Source: JALUZX01 sp964561605
GTDB taxonomy: Bacteria > Planctomycetota > UBA1135 > JALUZX01
DNA length: 64,000 nt
NCBI GenBank assembly: GCA_964561605.1
Contig: CAZLQD010000010.1
Span: forward strand, 1 to 64,000
Direction: 5' to 3'
In this document: positions 16,199 through 23,854 of the stretch, one piece after another
Layout: each line of letters begins with the position of its first letter
How positions within the stretch are numbered: the first letter of the stretch is position 1
Notes under the pieces: generated by a model
The model's input: the letters and a program-made list of their open reading frames with translations, nothing else
What the model was told of the DNA's origin: nothing
Databases searched by the model: none
Program-made: the position numbers and the translations under genes

Positions 16199-18070
16199 TC
16201 AGGGCCTCTTTCCTTTCCCTCCCTTCCCCTCCAGCCAGGGGAGGGCCTTGACCAGGGTGTCCCACACCCTGGCGGGGACCTGGAAGACCAGGGGATCGGA
16301 CTGGTCGCTGGCGGCGAGAACCAGGTTCCCCTCCTTCAGGAGGGTGAGCCTTCCCACGATCCTGCCGGGTTCCTTGGAGGCCGGGTCCAAGGGGAAGGCG
16401 TGGAACCGGAAGACCAGGGCCTCCTCCGAGTCCTCGACCCGGGCCGGCTGGTCGGAGACGGCCTTGATCCCAGAGAGATCGGTCAGGGTGTCCACCAGGT
16501 CCAGGAAGGCCTCCCCGGCGGGAGCGCCCTTCCCGTCATGGTATTCGCCCGTTTGGGTATCCAGGTCCCAGCGCAACCGCCTGCCCCGGCCCTCGAAGAC
16601 CACGATCTCCGCCCGGCCCGCCCGGAGCCGGAAGACCACGAGGGAGACCAGCTCCAGGGGCTGCACCAGGACCTTGTCCAGGGCCCGGGCCGGCACGAAG
16701 TAGACCACCTTCTCCCCGGGAACGCCCAGGTAGACCCCCTTGCCCTTCCTGCGCCCGACCAGGACCTTGTAGGGCTCCAGGAAGCCTTCCCTGCCGATCT
16801 CCACGATCCACCTGGGGGAATCCAACCCCGTTTCGGCCGGTTTCGTATCCTCCTGGTCGTACGAGCTGGACGCCTTGAGATCGGTAAGTTCCTTGAGCCA
16901 GGCCTGGACGCGGTTGTCCCGGGCGGCCCGCTTCCAGGGACGGACCAGGTCGAACTCGCCCTGGGTGGCCCGTTCCAGGCGGAACCCCCCGCCCCGGGCG
17001 GAGTGGATGTCCACCCAGGTGATGGTCACGGGGCTCAGGGGAACGGGACGGAGGCCCCGGAAATCCACCCCCTGGCCCGGGGTCTTCACCCCCCTTCCCT
17101 CCAGGAAGGAGAAGAGGGCGGGCCCGGCGTCCACGGCCAGGAGGAAGGGCCTTCCCGTCACCCGGGCCAGGACCCCTTCTCCCCCGCCGCCCAGTTTCCC
17201 CAGGGAGAGGACCTCCTTCCTTCCGTCACCTTCCCAGAGGATCCGGTAGAAGGGAGGATCGAGCCCTACCCTGGAGAGATCTCCCGGCAGGTCCCCCACG
17301 AAGGCCTCTATCTTCATTCCCGCGAGGAGGGCGAGAAACCTCTTCACCGCAACCGGGTCCGCCCGGGACTCGAGCCCGCCCTCCCTGAGCATCCACCATC
17401 CCCGCCGGGACCGCCGGAAGAGGAGGCTCTCGCCGGGCTTTCCCTTCCCCCGGAACTTCCTCTGGATCTCCACGGTCTTCACCTTGAAGAGGGGAATGGT
17501 GAAGACCTTGTGGTCCCGGAACTCCGTCGGGTTGTGGTCCAGGGCGGTCCACAGGTTGAGGGGGGTCTTCCAGACCTTCCCTGCCGCAAGGACGAAGACC
17601 CTGGTGCCGTCCACGTCGGTCTCGCCGATCCAGGCCTCCCGCTTCTCCTCCCCCCGCCGGATCTCCAGGAACCCCCTGCCCGAGGGGTTCCCCTCCTGGT
17701 CGGAGAGGCCCATCTGGCTGCGGGTCTTGGAATCCAGGGAGTCCCAGGAGCCGACCAGGATCCAGGGATTCCCGGCCAGGGCCCGCAGGACCTCCTCCAC
17801 CTGGACCTGGTCCGCCCTGTCCCTGGTGGGGAAGACCATCTTCCAGGGTCTCCCCGGCCCTTCCCGGCGGAGCCGGACCTCGGTGAAGCCCCCCCGGTCC
17901 ATGTCCAGGATCTTCAGATAGTCCGCCTCCCTGGGGTCGAAGCCCCCCGCCCAGGGACTGGGGCCGGTTCCGCCGGCCGGGGCCGGGCCTTCCCCCTTCC
18001 CCGCCAGAAACCAGGCGGCCCCCACCAGGAGAAGGAGCACCAGCAAGGTGAGAGTGGTCTTGAAACGCAC
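16199..18070 (-). CDS. DUF4340 protein of a GldG-type ABC system
   Basis: 623 residues with an N-terminal membrane anchor (TTLTLLVLLLLVGAAWFLAG) and a large extracytoplasmic beta-rich part. The repeated pattern of lysine/arginine-rich strands plus WKTPLNLWTALDHNPTEFRDHKVFTI is typical of DUF4340, a domain usually encoded beside GldA/F/G-like ABC transporters. It begins 6 bases after the GldG-like gene and is the last gene of that operon. Its role is unknown, though position suggests an accessory protein of the exporter. Confidence 0.8.
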   Translation of the reverse strand: MRFKTTLTLLVLLLLVGAAWFLAGKGEGPAPAGGTGPSPWAGGFDPREADYLKILDMDRGGFTEVRLRREGPGRPWKMVFPTRDRADQVQVEEVLRALAGNPWILVGSWDSLDSKTRSQMGLSDQEGNPSGRGFLEIRRGEEKREAWIGETDVDGTRVFVLAAGKVWKTPLNLWTALDHNPTEFRDHKVFTIPLFKVKTVEIQRKFRGKGKPGESLLFRRSRRGWWMLREGGLESRADPVAVKRFLALLAGMKIEAFVGDLPGDLSRVGLDPPFYRILWEGDGRKEVLSLGKLGGGGEGVLARVTGRPFLLAVDAGPALFSFLEGRGVKTPGQGVDFRGLRPVPLSPVTITWVDIHSARGGGFRLERATQGEFDLVRPWKRAARDNRVQAWLKELTDLKASSSYDQEDTKPAETGLDSPRWIVEIGREGFLEPYKVLVGRRKGKGVYLGVPGEKVVYFVPARALDKVLVQPLELVSLVVFRLRAGRAEIVVFEGRGRRLRWDLDTQTGEYHDGKGAPAGEAFLDLVDTLTDLSGIKAVSDQPARVEDSEEALVFRFHAFPLDPASKEPGRIVGRLTLLKEGNLVLAASDQSDPLVFQVPARVWDTLVKALPWLEGKGGKGKRP

Positions 18071-18076
18071 GGCGTC

Positions 18077-19687
18077 CTACCTCCGCCTGAGGAAGAAGAC
18101 CAGGAGCCCGAAGAGAAGGACCAGCCCGGGGAAGACCAGGAGGGCCGTCAGCTTGAGCCGGGAGAATCGTTGCGGCGAAATCGGCTGGAGCCTCATGCTC
18201 CGGCGCTCCCTGGCGGAGACGGCCACGAGCTCCGTCCTGTCGGCGAGCCAGTCGAAGGAGTTCACCAGGAAGTCCCGGTTCACCTGGTAACGGTCGAGCA
18301 TGTAGGAGAGGAGGGCCTCGGAGGACCCCAGGACCACGCAACGGGAGGTCTTGGCGCCCTCGCCGGGATCGTACTCCCCCGCGGCGGCCACGTGGAAACG
18401 CTCCGAAGGAAACATCCCAGCCGGAGGGACGTAGACCGGTCCGGTCAGGGGATCCACCCGGCCCTCCCAGCAAAGAGGATTGGTCGTCGCCAGGGGGAAG
18501 GCCTTCACCCCCGGAGGGAGGGAGGAGGCCACTCTCACGGGAAGCACGTCGGCGAGCTGGAGCCAGAGCCGCCTGGCCCCACCCAGGTCCTTGGTGATGG
18601 GGTGGGAGGGGTTCAGGAAGGGAATCATGAGGAAGCGGCACTTCTCGTCGCCCGTCACCACGGGCCTTCCCGTCCCCGAGGGGTCCACGACGGCCGTGAA
18701 GACGGGCCTCTTGCCCAGGGAGAGGCCGAAGGGACCGATCAGGGGATTCAGGTCCACCGAGTAGACCTGGTGCCAGCCCTGGGCGACGAAGATCCGTCCC
18801 CCCCGGCCGGTGATCCAGTCCCGGATCTCGGAGACCTCCTCGGGGGTGAGGGCCTTCTGGGGCTGGATCACGGCCAGGATGTCGCAGGAAGGGGGGACCT
18901 TCCCCTCCTTGCGCAGGTCCAGGACGCCCAGGTGGAAGCCCTCGTCCAGGAGGGCCCGCTTGAAGAGGGCCAGACCTCTCGGCCCGGTGGAGTCCGGCGG
19001 AGGCTCGTCGTGGCCCGCCAGGAAGAGGACCTTGGGATTCCTGGTGATACAAAGAGCCCGGATCTTCGTGGAAAGGGCCGCCTCGCCGGTGAAGCTGTCC
19101 AGGTGGGGAAGGCCCTGGGTGCCGCCGGCGATGGGCACCTCGGGGATCCGGACCAGGCCCAGGTCCCAGAGGGAGAGGATCTCCTTGCGCTTGCCCGCCG
19201 AGAGGACCACCAGGTCCACGGGGGAGGAGAGCCTCCTCTCGATGTGGAGCCTGGCGGCGGCCTTCTTGGTGTCCTGGATCTCCCTGTCGCAATCGTAGAT
19301 CCGGACCTGGATGCGCCCTCCCGATTCGACCCGGTAGACCCCGAGAAGGCGCCTGGTGTAGTCCTGGAGCTGGAGCCGGATCCCCGCCAGGGTGTCGTGG
19401 AAGGCCCGGCTCTTCCCGCTCGACGGATCCCAGGGCCTGGGATGGAAGAAGAAGGCCTCCACCTTCACGGTCATGTCCTTCTTCTTGAGGAGGTCGATCA
19501 CCTTCTTCTGGGTCTGGGGGCTCAAGGTGAAGATGGCCTGGGGAGAGAGGTCCAGCCTGGCCCGGAAGAAGGGCCTCCTGGCCAGGAGGTTGGTCCCGCA
19601 GAGGAGGACCAGCACGAGCACCACCGCCAGGGCCACGTTCAGGGCCGTGAGAATCCGCCTGGGGGCGCTGTTCTTCCTTTCGCTCAT
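18077..19687 (-). CDS. GldG-like ABC transporter auxiliary protein
   Basis: 536 residues from the ATG at 19687 (AGGAGG upstream); longer in-frame sequence beyond this belongs to other reading frames. An N-terminal membrane helix (ILTALNVALAVVLVLVLLCG) is followed by a large extracytoplasmic domain. This contains an RLDLSPQAIFTLSPQT-like segment, then sugar-binding-like ABC auxiliary folds including the ILAVIQPQKALTPEEVSEIRDWI strand and the FVAQGW motif. A second hydrophobic helix lies at the C-terminus. GldG-type proteins work with GldA (ATPase) and GldF (permease), here encoded upstream with a four-base overlap. Transported substrate unknown; no other gliding genes lie in the window. Confidence 0.85.
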   Translation of the reverse strand: MSERKNSAPRRILTALNVALAVVLVLVLLCGTNLLARRPFFRARLDLSPQAIFTLSPQTQKKVIDLLKKKDMTVKVEAFFFHPRPWDPSSGKSRAFHDTLAGIRLQLQDYTRRLLGVYRVESGGRIQVRIYDCDREIQDTKKAAARLHIERRLSSPVDLVVLSAGKRKEILSLWDLGLVRIPEVPIAGGTQGLPHLDSFTGEAALSTKIRALCITRNPKVLFLAGHDEPPPDSTGPRGLALFKRALLDEGFHLGVLDLRKEGKVPPSCDILAVIQPQKALTPEEVSEIRDWITGRGGRIFVAQGWHQVYSVDLNPLIGPFGLSLGKRPVFTAVVDPSGTGRPVVTGDEKCRFLMIPFLNPSHPITKDLGGARRLWLQLADVLPVRVASSLPPGVKAFPLATTNPLCWEGRVDPLTGPVYVPPAGMFPSERFHVAAAGEYDPGEGAKTSRCVVLGSSEALLSYMLDRYQVNRDFLVNSFDWLADRTELVAVSARERRSMRLQPISPQRFSRLKLTALLVFPGLVLLFGLLVFFLRRR

Positions 19688-20448
19688 ACCCACCTCCTGG
19701 ATTCCACGGACCGGATCGTGAGGAACAGGAAGAGGGCCGTCGTGGAGAGGTAGAACCAGACGTGGGCCGTGTCCACCAGCCCGAGGCCGAAGGCGGACTG
19801 GATGTGGTCCAGCATGTAGGCCTGGGAGAAGAGCTCCTTCCAGATCCCCTGGGAGGGAATCCATCCCGCCCGGGCCACGATGAAGGGGCCCCAGAGAAGG
19901 AGGTTGATGATCACCAGGGCCGAGATGGAAGCGATGAGCTGGTTCTGGGTGAGGGAGGAGCAGAAGAGGCCCACCGCAAGGAAGAGTCCTCCCGCCAGGA
20001 GGACCCAGAGGTGGACCGTGACGATGGGTCCAAGGGGAAGGGGGGTTCCGAGCAACCAGGGGGCCTGGAGGAGGAGGAGGAGGACCACCGTTGGGGCCCA
20101 GAGGACCAGGAAGAAGACCAGGGAGGCGAGCCACTTGCCCAGGACCACCTCCCAGTCCTTCACCGGGGCGGTCATGAGCAGTTCCAGGCTTCCCGTACGC
20201 TTCTCCTCGGCGAAGAGCCTCATCGTCAGGAGGGGCGGGGCCAGGACGGCCATCATCTGGCCGCAGAGCCCCATGGTGTAGAGCATGGGGAAGGCCGAGA
20301 GGTCCTGGCCCGAATCGGCGAAGTTCTTGGCCAGGGCCAGGGCCTCCCACCCCCGGAAGAAGACGAAGAGGAAACCGATCACGTAGGCCATGGGAGAGAG
20401 GAAGAAGGCCAGCAACTCCCTTCCGGCCACCACAAGGACCCGCCTCAC
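19684..20448 (-). CDS. ABC-2 type permease (GldF-like)
   Basis: 254 residues from a GTG at 20448 that overlaps the ATPase stop (GTGA), with AGGAGG eight or nine bases upstream. About six hydrophobic helices can be seen, including MAYVIGFLFVFF and LASLVFFLVLWAPTVVLLLLLQ, with the RLFAEEKRTGSLELLMTAPV motif that marks ABC-2 transporter permeases. It ends inside the GldG-like start (four-base overlap). It forms the membrane channel of the complex with the ATPase upstream. Confidence 0.85.
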   Translation of the reverse strand: MRRVLVVAGRELLAFFLSPMAYVIGFLFVFFRGWEALALAKNFADSGQDLSAFPMLYTMGLCGQMMAVLAPPLLTMRLFAEEKRTGSLELLMTAPVKDWEVVLGKWLASLVFFLVLWAPTVVLLLLLQAPWLLGTPLPLGPIVTVHLWVLLAGGLFLAVGLFCSSLTQNQLIASISALVIINLLLWGPFIVARAGWIPSQGIWKELFSQAYMLDHIQSAFGLGLVDTAHVWFYLSTTALFLFLTIRSVESRRWV

Positions 20449-21440
20449 CCTTCCACCTCCTGGAGACTCCTCTCCTCCTCGGCTCCGGCGAGAGAATCCT
20501 CCCGGCCGGGTCCCAGGGTGAGCCTGGCGAAGATCTCCTCCAGGGTCGGTTCCACCAGGGCGATCTCCTTGAGGAGCCGGCCTCTCTCCCTGGCCCAGGT
20601 GAAGATCCGGACCCGGGGATCCTCTTCTCCCTCCAGGGGAGACTCCACCCTGGTGAAGCCACCTTCCGAGGCCACGACCCTGGGTTGTCCGCAACCGGGA
20701 AGACCCGCCACGAAGGAAAGGAGCTCCCCCCGGTCCCCGTCGGCCTGGACCAGGAGGCGCCTCCCACCGGCGAGGCGGCGGATCAGTTCCTCCCGGGTCC
20801 CCTCCCCCACGATCCTCCCCTGGTGGATGATGATCACCTTGGAGCACACCTGCTCCACCTCGGCCAGGATGTGGGAGCTGAACAGGACGGTCCGTTCCTC
20901 CCCCAGGCGCCGGACCAGGTCCTTCACCTTCCGCCTCTGGTTGGGGTCCAGCCCGCTCGTGGGCTCGTCCAGGATCAGGATGGGCGGATCGGAGACCAGG
21001 GCCTCGGCCAGGCCCACCCTCTGGCGGTATCCCCTGGAGATATGGCCCACGAGCTTCCGGGAGACCTCCATGACGCCGCAGAGGTCCATGACCTCCTCCA
21101 CCCGGGCGTTCCGGGCCCTCCTGGGAACGACCCCCTTCAAGGCCGCCCGGAAACGGAGGAATTCCCGGACCCGCATTTCCGGGTAGAGGGGGACCGTCTC
21201 GGGCAGGTAGCCCACGCGGGAACGGACCTCCATGCTGTCCTGGAAGATGTCGAACCCGGCGACCCGGGCCCGGCCGGCCGTGGGCGGCAGGAAGCAGGTG
21301 AGCATGCGGATGGTGGTGGACTTCCCCGCCCCGTTGGGCCCGAGGAAACCCACGACTTCGCCCTCCCCCACGTGGAAATCGATCCCGTCCACGGCGCGGA
21401 CGGGACCGAAATGCTTGGTCAGGTTCTCGACTTGGATCAT
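20445..21440 (-). CDS. ABC transporter ATP-binding protein (GldA-like)
   Basis: 331 residues. Walker A GPNGAGKST, Q-loop region, signature ISRGYRQRVGLAEAL (SRG replaces the usual SGG), Walker B LILDEPTSGLD and the switch histidine (SHILAEVEQ) are all present. The ATPase core ends near residue 220, and the last 110 residues are a DUF4162-like extension common in ABC-2 exporters. It is the first gene of the operon ATPase - permease - GldG - DUF4340, transcribed leftwards and overlapping the permease by four bases. It drives export; the substrate is unknown. Confidence 0.92.
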   Translation of the reverse strand: MIQVENLTKHFGPVRAVDGIDFHVGEGEVVGFLGPNGAGKSTTIRMLTCFLPPTAGRARVAGFDIFQDSMEVRSRVGYLPETVPLYPEMRVREFLRFRAALKGVVPRRARNARVEEVMDLCGVMEVSRKLVGHISRGYRQRVGLAEALVSDPPILILDEPTSGLDPNQRRKVKDLVRRLGEERTVLFSSHILAEVEQVCSKVIIIHQGRIVGEGTREELIRRLAGGRRLLVQADGDRGELLSFVAGLPGCGQPRVVASEGGFTRVESPLEGEEDPRVRIFTWARERGRLLKEIALVEPTLEEIFARLTLGPGREDSLAGAEEERSLQEVEG

Positions 21441-21598
21441 CGCCCTCTTTGTAGCTTCCCCCCGCCGGGCCGCAACAGGAAAAGAAGGATCCCCCGAGGG
21501 GGACCCTCCCCCCTGACATCGACCTTCCCGGTGGAACAGGTTGAACCTGCGGGCCGGGAGGGTGAGAGCGGTCCGTGGAAAGAGGAGGCACCAAAGGA

Positions 21599-21626
21599 AA
21601 AGGGCCGCCCCGGGGGGCGGCCCTTT
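21599..21626 (-). terminator. Rho-independent-like terminator of dnaK
   Basis: Perfect 12-bp inverted repeat (21599..21610 with 21615..21626, 4-nt loop), 27 bases after the dnaK stop. Its outer bases form an A-run and a T-run, and T-rich sequence follows on the minus strand. It ends the dnaK transcript before the ABC operon start at 21440. Confidence 0.75.
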
Positions 21627-21652
21627 CCGAAAGGATCCCTTCGAAGGGAGGA

Positions 21653-23596
21653 CTACTTCACTTCGAAGTCGGCGTCCTTCACGTCCCCCTCGTCGGAGTC
21701 CGATCCTCCCCCGGAGGAGGAAGAAGAGGCCCCGGCCTCGGGTCCGGGAGCCGAGGCGTCGGCCGAGGCCCCGGCTCCGGCGGCGCTCTGGGCCTTGGCC
21801 GCCTCCTGGTAGAGGATCTCCGAAAGCTTGTGGGAGGCGCTCTGGAGATCCTCCATGGCCTTCTGGATGGCCGCCTTGTCGTCTCCCTTGAGGACCTCCT
21901 CCAGGTGGGCCTTGGCCTTCTCCACGGCCTCCTTCTCGCCCTCGGGAAGCTTGTCGCCGTGCTCCTTGAGAGTCCGCCCCACCTGGTAAGCCAGGCTTTC
22001 GCCGGTGTTCTTCAAGTCCACCAGCTCCTTGCGCTTCCGGTCCTCCTCGGCGTGCTCCTCGGCCTCGCGGCGCATCCGTTCCACCTCCTCCTCGGAAAGA
22101 CCGCTGGAGACCTCGATCTTCACGTCCTTGGACCGGCCCGTGCCGAGGTCCTTGGCCGAGACGGAGAGGATCCCGTTGGCGTCGATGTCGAAGGTGACCT
22201 CGATCTGGGGAACCCCACGGGGAGCGGGAGGGATCTCGTCCAGCTTGAACTGGCCCAAGAGGCGGTTCCCCTCGACGAACTCCCGCTCGCCCTGGTAGAC
22301 CTTGATGTCCACGGCGGGCTGGTTGTCGGCCGCCGTGGTGAAGACCTGGCTCTTCTTGCAGGGAATGGTGGTGTTCCTGGGGATGAGCTTGGTCATCACG
22401 CCGCCCAGGGTCTCGATCCCCAGGGAAAGAGGGGTCACGTCCAGGAGGACCACGTTCTCCACTTCACCGCCGATGATCCCCGCCTGGATGGCGGCGCCCA
22501 GGCCCACGGCCTCGTCGGGGTTGATGGACCGGTTGGGCTCCTGCTTGAAGATGTCCTTCACCACGGCCTGGACCAGGGGAATCCTGGTGGACCCGCCCAC
22601 GAGGAGGACCTGCTTGATGTCCTCGGGCTTCACGCCGGCGTCCTTCATGCACAGCTCGCAGGGCTTGCGCACCCTCTCGATGATGTCGTCCACGAGTTCC
22701 TCGAACTTGGCCCTCGTGAGATTCATGGAAAGGTGTTTGGGCCCGGACTGGTCCATGGTGATGAAGGGCAGGTTCACCGTGGTCTGGACCGCCGAGGAGA
22801 GCTCGATCTTGGCCTTCTCGGCCGCCTCCTTCAGGCGCTGGAGGGCCATCTGGTCCTTCCTGAGGTCGATGCCGTTCTCCTTCTGGAATTCGTCGGCGAT
22901 GTAATTGATCAGCCTCTCGTCAAGGTCGTCGCCCCCCAGGTGGGTGTCGCCGTTGGTGGCCTTCACCTCGAAGACCCCTCCGCCCAGCTCCAGGATGGAG
23001 ATGTCGAAGGTGCCCCCGCCGAAGTCGAAGACCGCCACGAGCCCCGAGGTCTTCCCCTCGGGATCGAAGGCCATGGCCGCCGCCGTGGGCTCGTTCACGA
23101 TCCGGACCACCTCCATCCCGGCGATGGTCCCCGCCTCCTTGGTGGCCTTCCTCTGGGAGTCGTTGAAGTAGGCCGGCACGGTGATGACGGCCTTCTCCAC
23201 CTTTCCTCCCAGGTACGCCTCGGCGCACTCCTTCAGGTACCGCAGCACCATGGCGGAGATTTCAGGCGGCGTATATTCCTTGTCCTTGACCCGGACGCGC
23301 ACCAGCTCGTCCGCCCCCCCCACGATCTCGTAGGGGACCATCTTCTCCTCCGTCTCCACCTCGTTGTGGCGGCGCCCCATGAAGCGCTTGATCGAGAAGA
23401 TCGTATTCTTGGGGTTGGTCACGGCCTGCCGCTTGGCGGGGGCTCCCACGAGCCTCTCGCCGCTCTCGGTGAAGGCCACTACGGAAGGCGTGGTCCGGCT
23501 CCCCTCCTTGTTGGGGATCACCACGGGCTTCCCCCCTTCCATCACGGCCACGACGGAGTTGGTCGTTCCAAGGTCGATGCCGATGATCTTTGGCAT
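21653..23596 (-). CDS. dnaK: Chaperone DnaK (Hsp70)
   Basis: 647 residues, full length. The ATPase domain opens with KIIGIDLGTTNSVVAVMEGG and includes VFDFGGGTFDISIL and VLLVGGSTRIPLVQ. The substrate-binding domain starts around residue 390 (LLDVTPLSLGIET linker). The C-terminal tail is acidic, ending SDEGDVKDADFEVK. DnaK folds and protects proteins together with DnaJ and GrpE, neither of which is encoded nearby. The promoter region upstream is unusual: a sigma-54 type element and two palindromes rather than a CIRCE site. The gene ends at a strong terminator, so it is probably transcribed alone. Confidence 0.98.
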   Translation of the reverse strand: MPKIIGIDLGTTNSVVAVMEGGKPVVIPNKEGSRTTPSVVAFTESGERLVGAPAKRQAVTNPKNTIFSIKRFMGRRHNEVETEEKMVPYEIVGGADELVRVRVKDKEYTPPEISAMVLRYLKECAEAYLGGKVEKAVITVPAYFNDSQRKATKEAGTIAGMEVVRIVNEPTAAAMAFDPEGKTSGLVAVFDFGGGTFDISILELGGGVFEVKATNGDTHLGGDDLDERLINYIADEFQKENGIDLRKDQMALQRLKEAAEKAKIELSSAVQTTVNLPFITMDQSGPKHLSMNLTRAKFEELVDDIIERVRKPCELCMKDAGVKPEDIKQVLLVGGSTRIPLVQAVVKDIFKQEPNRSINPDEAVGLGAAIQAGIIGGEVENVVLLDVTPLSLGIETLGGVMTKLIPRNTTIPCKKSQVFTTAADNQPAVDIKVYQGEREFVEGNRLLGQFKLDEIPPAPRGVPQIEVTFDIDANGILSVSAKDLGTGRSKDVKIEVSSGLSEEEVERMRREAEEHAEEDRKRKELVDLKNTGESLAYQVGRTLKEHGDKLPEGEKEAVEKAKAHLEEVLKGDDKAAIQKAMEDLQSASHKLSEILYQEAAKAQSAAGAGASADASAPGPEAGASSSSSGGGSDSDEGDVKDADFEVK

Positions 23597-23703
23597 GGTT
23601 CTTCCGTCCTTCTCTAAGCTCGTTTCTCTTTCACGTTCCGGCCTCTTCCCCCTGCGGAACCAGGCGACCCTCCAGGGGCCGCCCTTTCAGAACGAACCGG
23701 GGT

Positions 23704-23719
23704 TGCAACCCTCGTGCCA
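23704..23719 (-). promoter_or_regulatory. Sigma-54 (-24/-12) promoter of dnaK
   Basis: The minus strand reads TGGCACGAGGGTTGCA, which fits the sigma-54 consensus TGGCACG-N4-TTGCW. The GG and GC dinucleotides have the required ten-base spacing. The start site is expected near 23693, giving a leader of about 97 nt before the dnaK ATG. This is a sequence match, not a measured start. Confidence 0.8.
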
Positions 23720-23782
23720 GCAACGTAATCCCTTGTTTTCAACAGGGTTGTGTCCTCCCCCCCCTCCCGGGGGGGGCCATTT

Positions 23783-23799
23783 CCTGCCAACCTGGCAGG
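23783..23799. promoter_or_regulatory. Palindrome 1 upstream of dnaK, probable activator site
   Basis: Perfect inverted repeat CCTGCCA-ACC-TGGCAGG (arms 7 bp, spacer 3). Its centre is about 98 bp upstream of the predicted sigma-54 start, inside the range used by enhancer-binding proteins. The same core recurs in palindrome 2. Confidence 0.65.
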
Positions 23800-23826
23800 C
23801 CCCGTTCCCCCCCCTCCGACCTGGGG

Positions 23827-23841
23827 CTGCCAGGATGGCAG
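23827..23841. promoter_or_regulatory. Palindrome 2 upstream of dnaK, probable activator site
   Basis: Inverted repeat CTGCCA-GGA-TGGCAG (arms 6 bp, spacer 3). Its centre is 43 bp from palindrome 1, close to four helical turns, so both sites face the same side of the DNA. The shared CTGCCA-N3-TGGCAG core suggests one regulator. It lies just past the stop of the GH116 gene. Confidence 0.65.
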
Positions 23842-23854
23842 GCCGGGATCCCCC

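Noticed and set aside
16400..19753. Very long plus-strand open frame opposite the DUF4340 and GldG genes
   Set aside because: The translation is low-complexity Pro/Gly/Glu-rich with no domain; it is a GC-codon-bias shadow of the minus-strand genes. The same holds for other long opposite-strand frames such as 2300..4501 and 21575..23617.
23597..23854. CIRCE (HrcA) or HspR site controlling dnaK
   Set aside because: No TTAGCACTC-N9-GAGTGCTAA and no CTTGAGT-N7-ACTCAAG match; the palindromes present have a different core.
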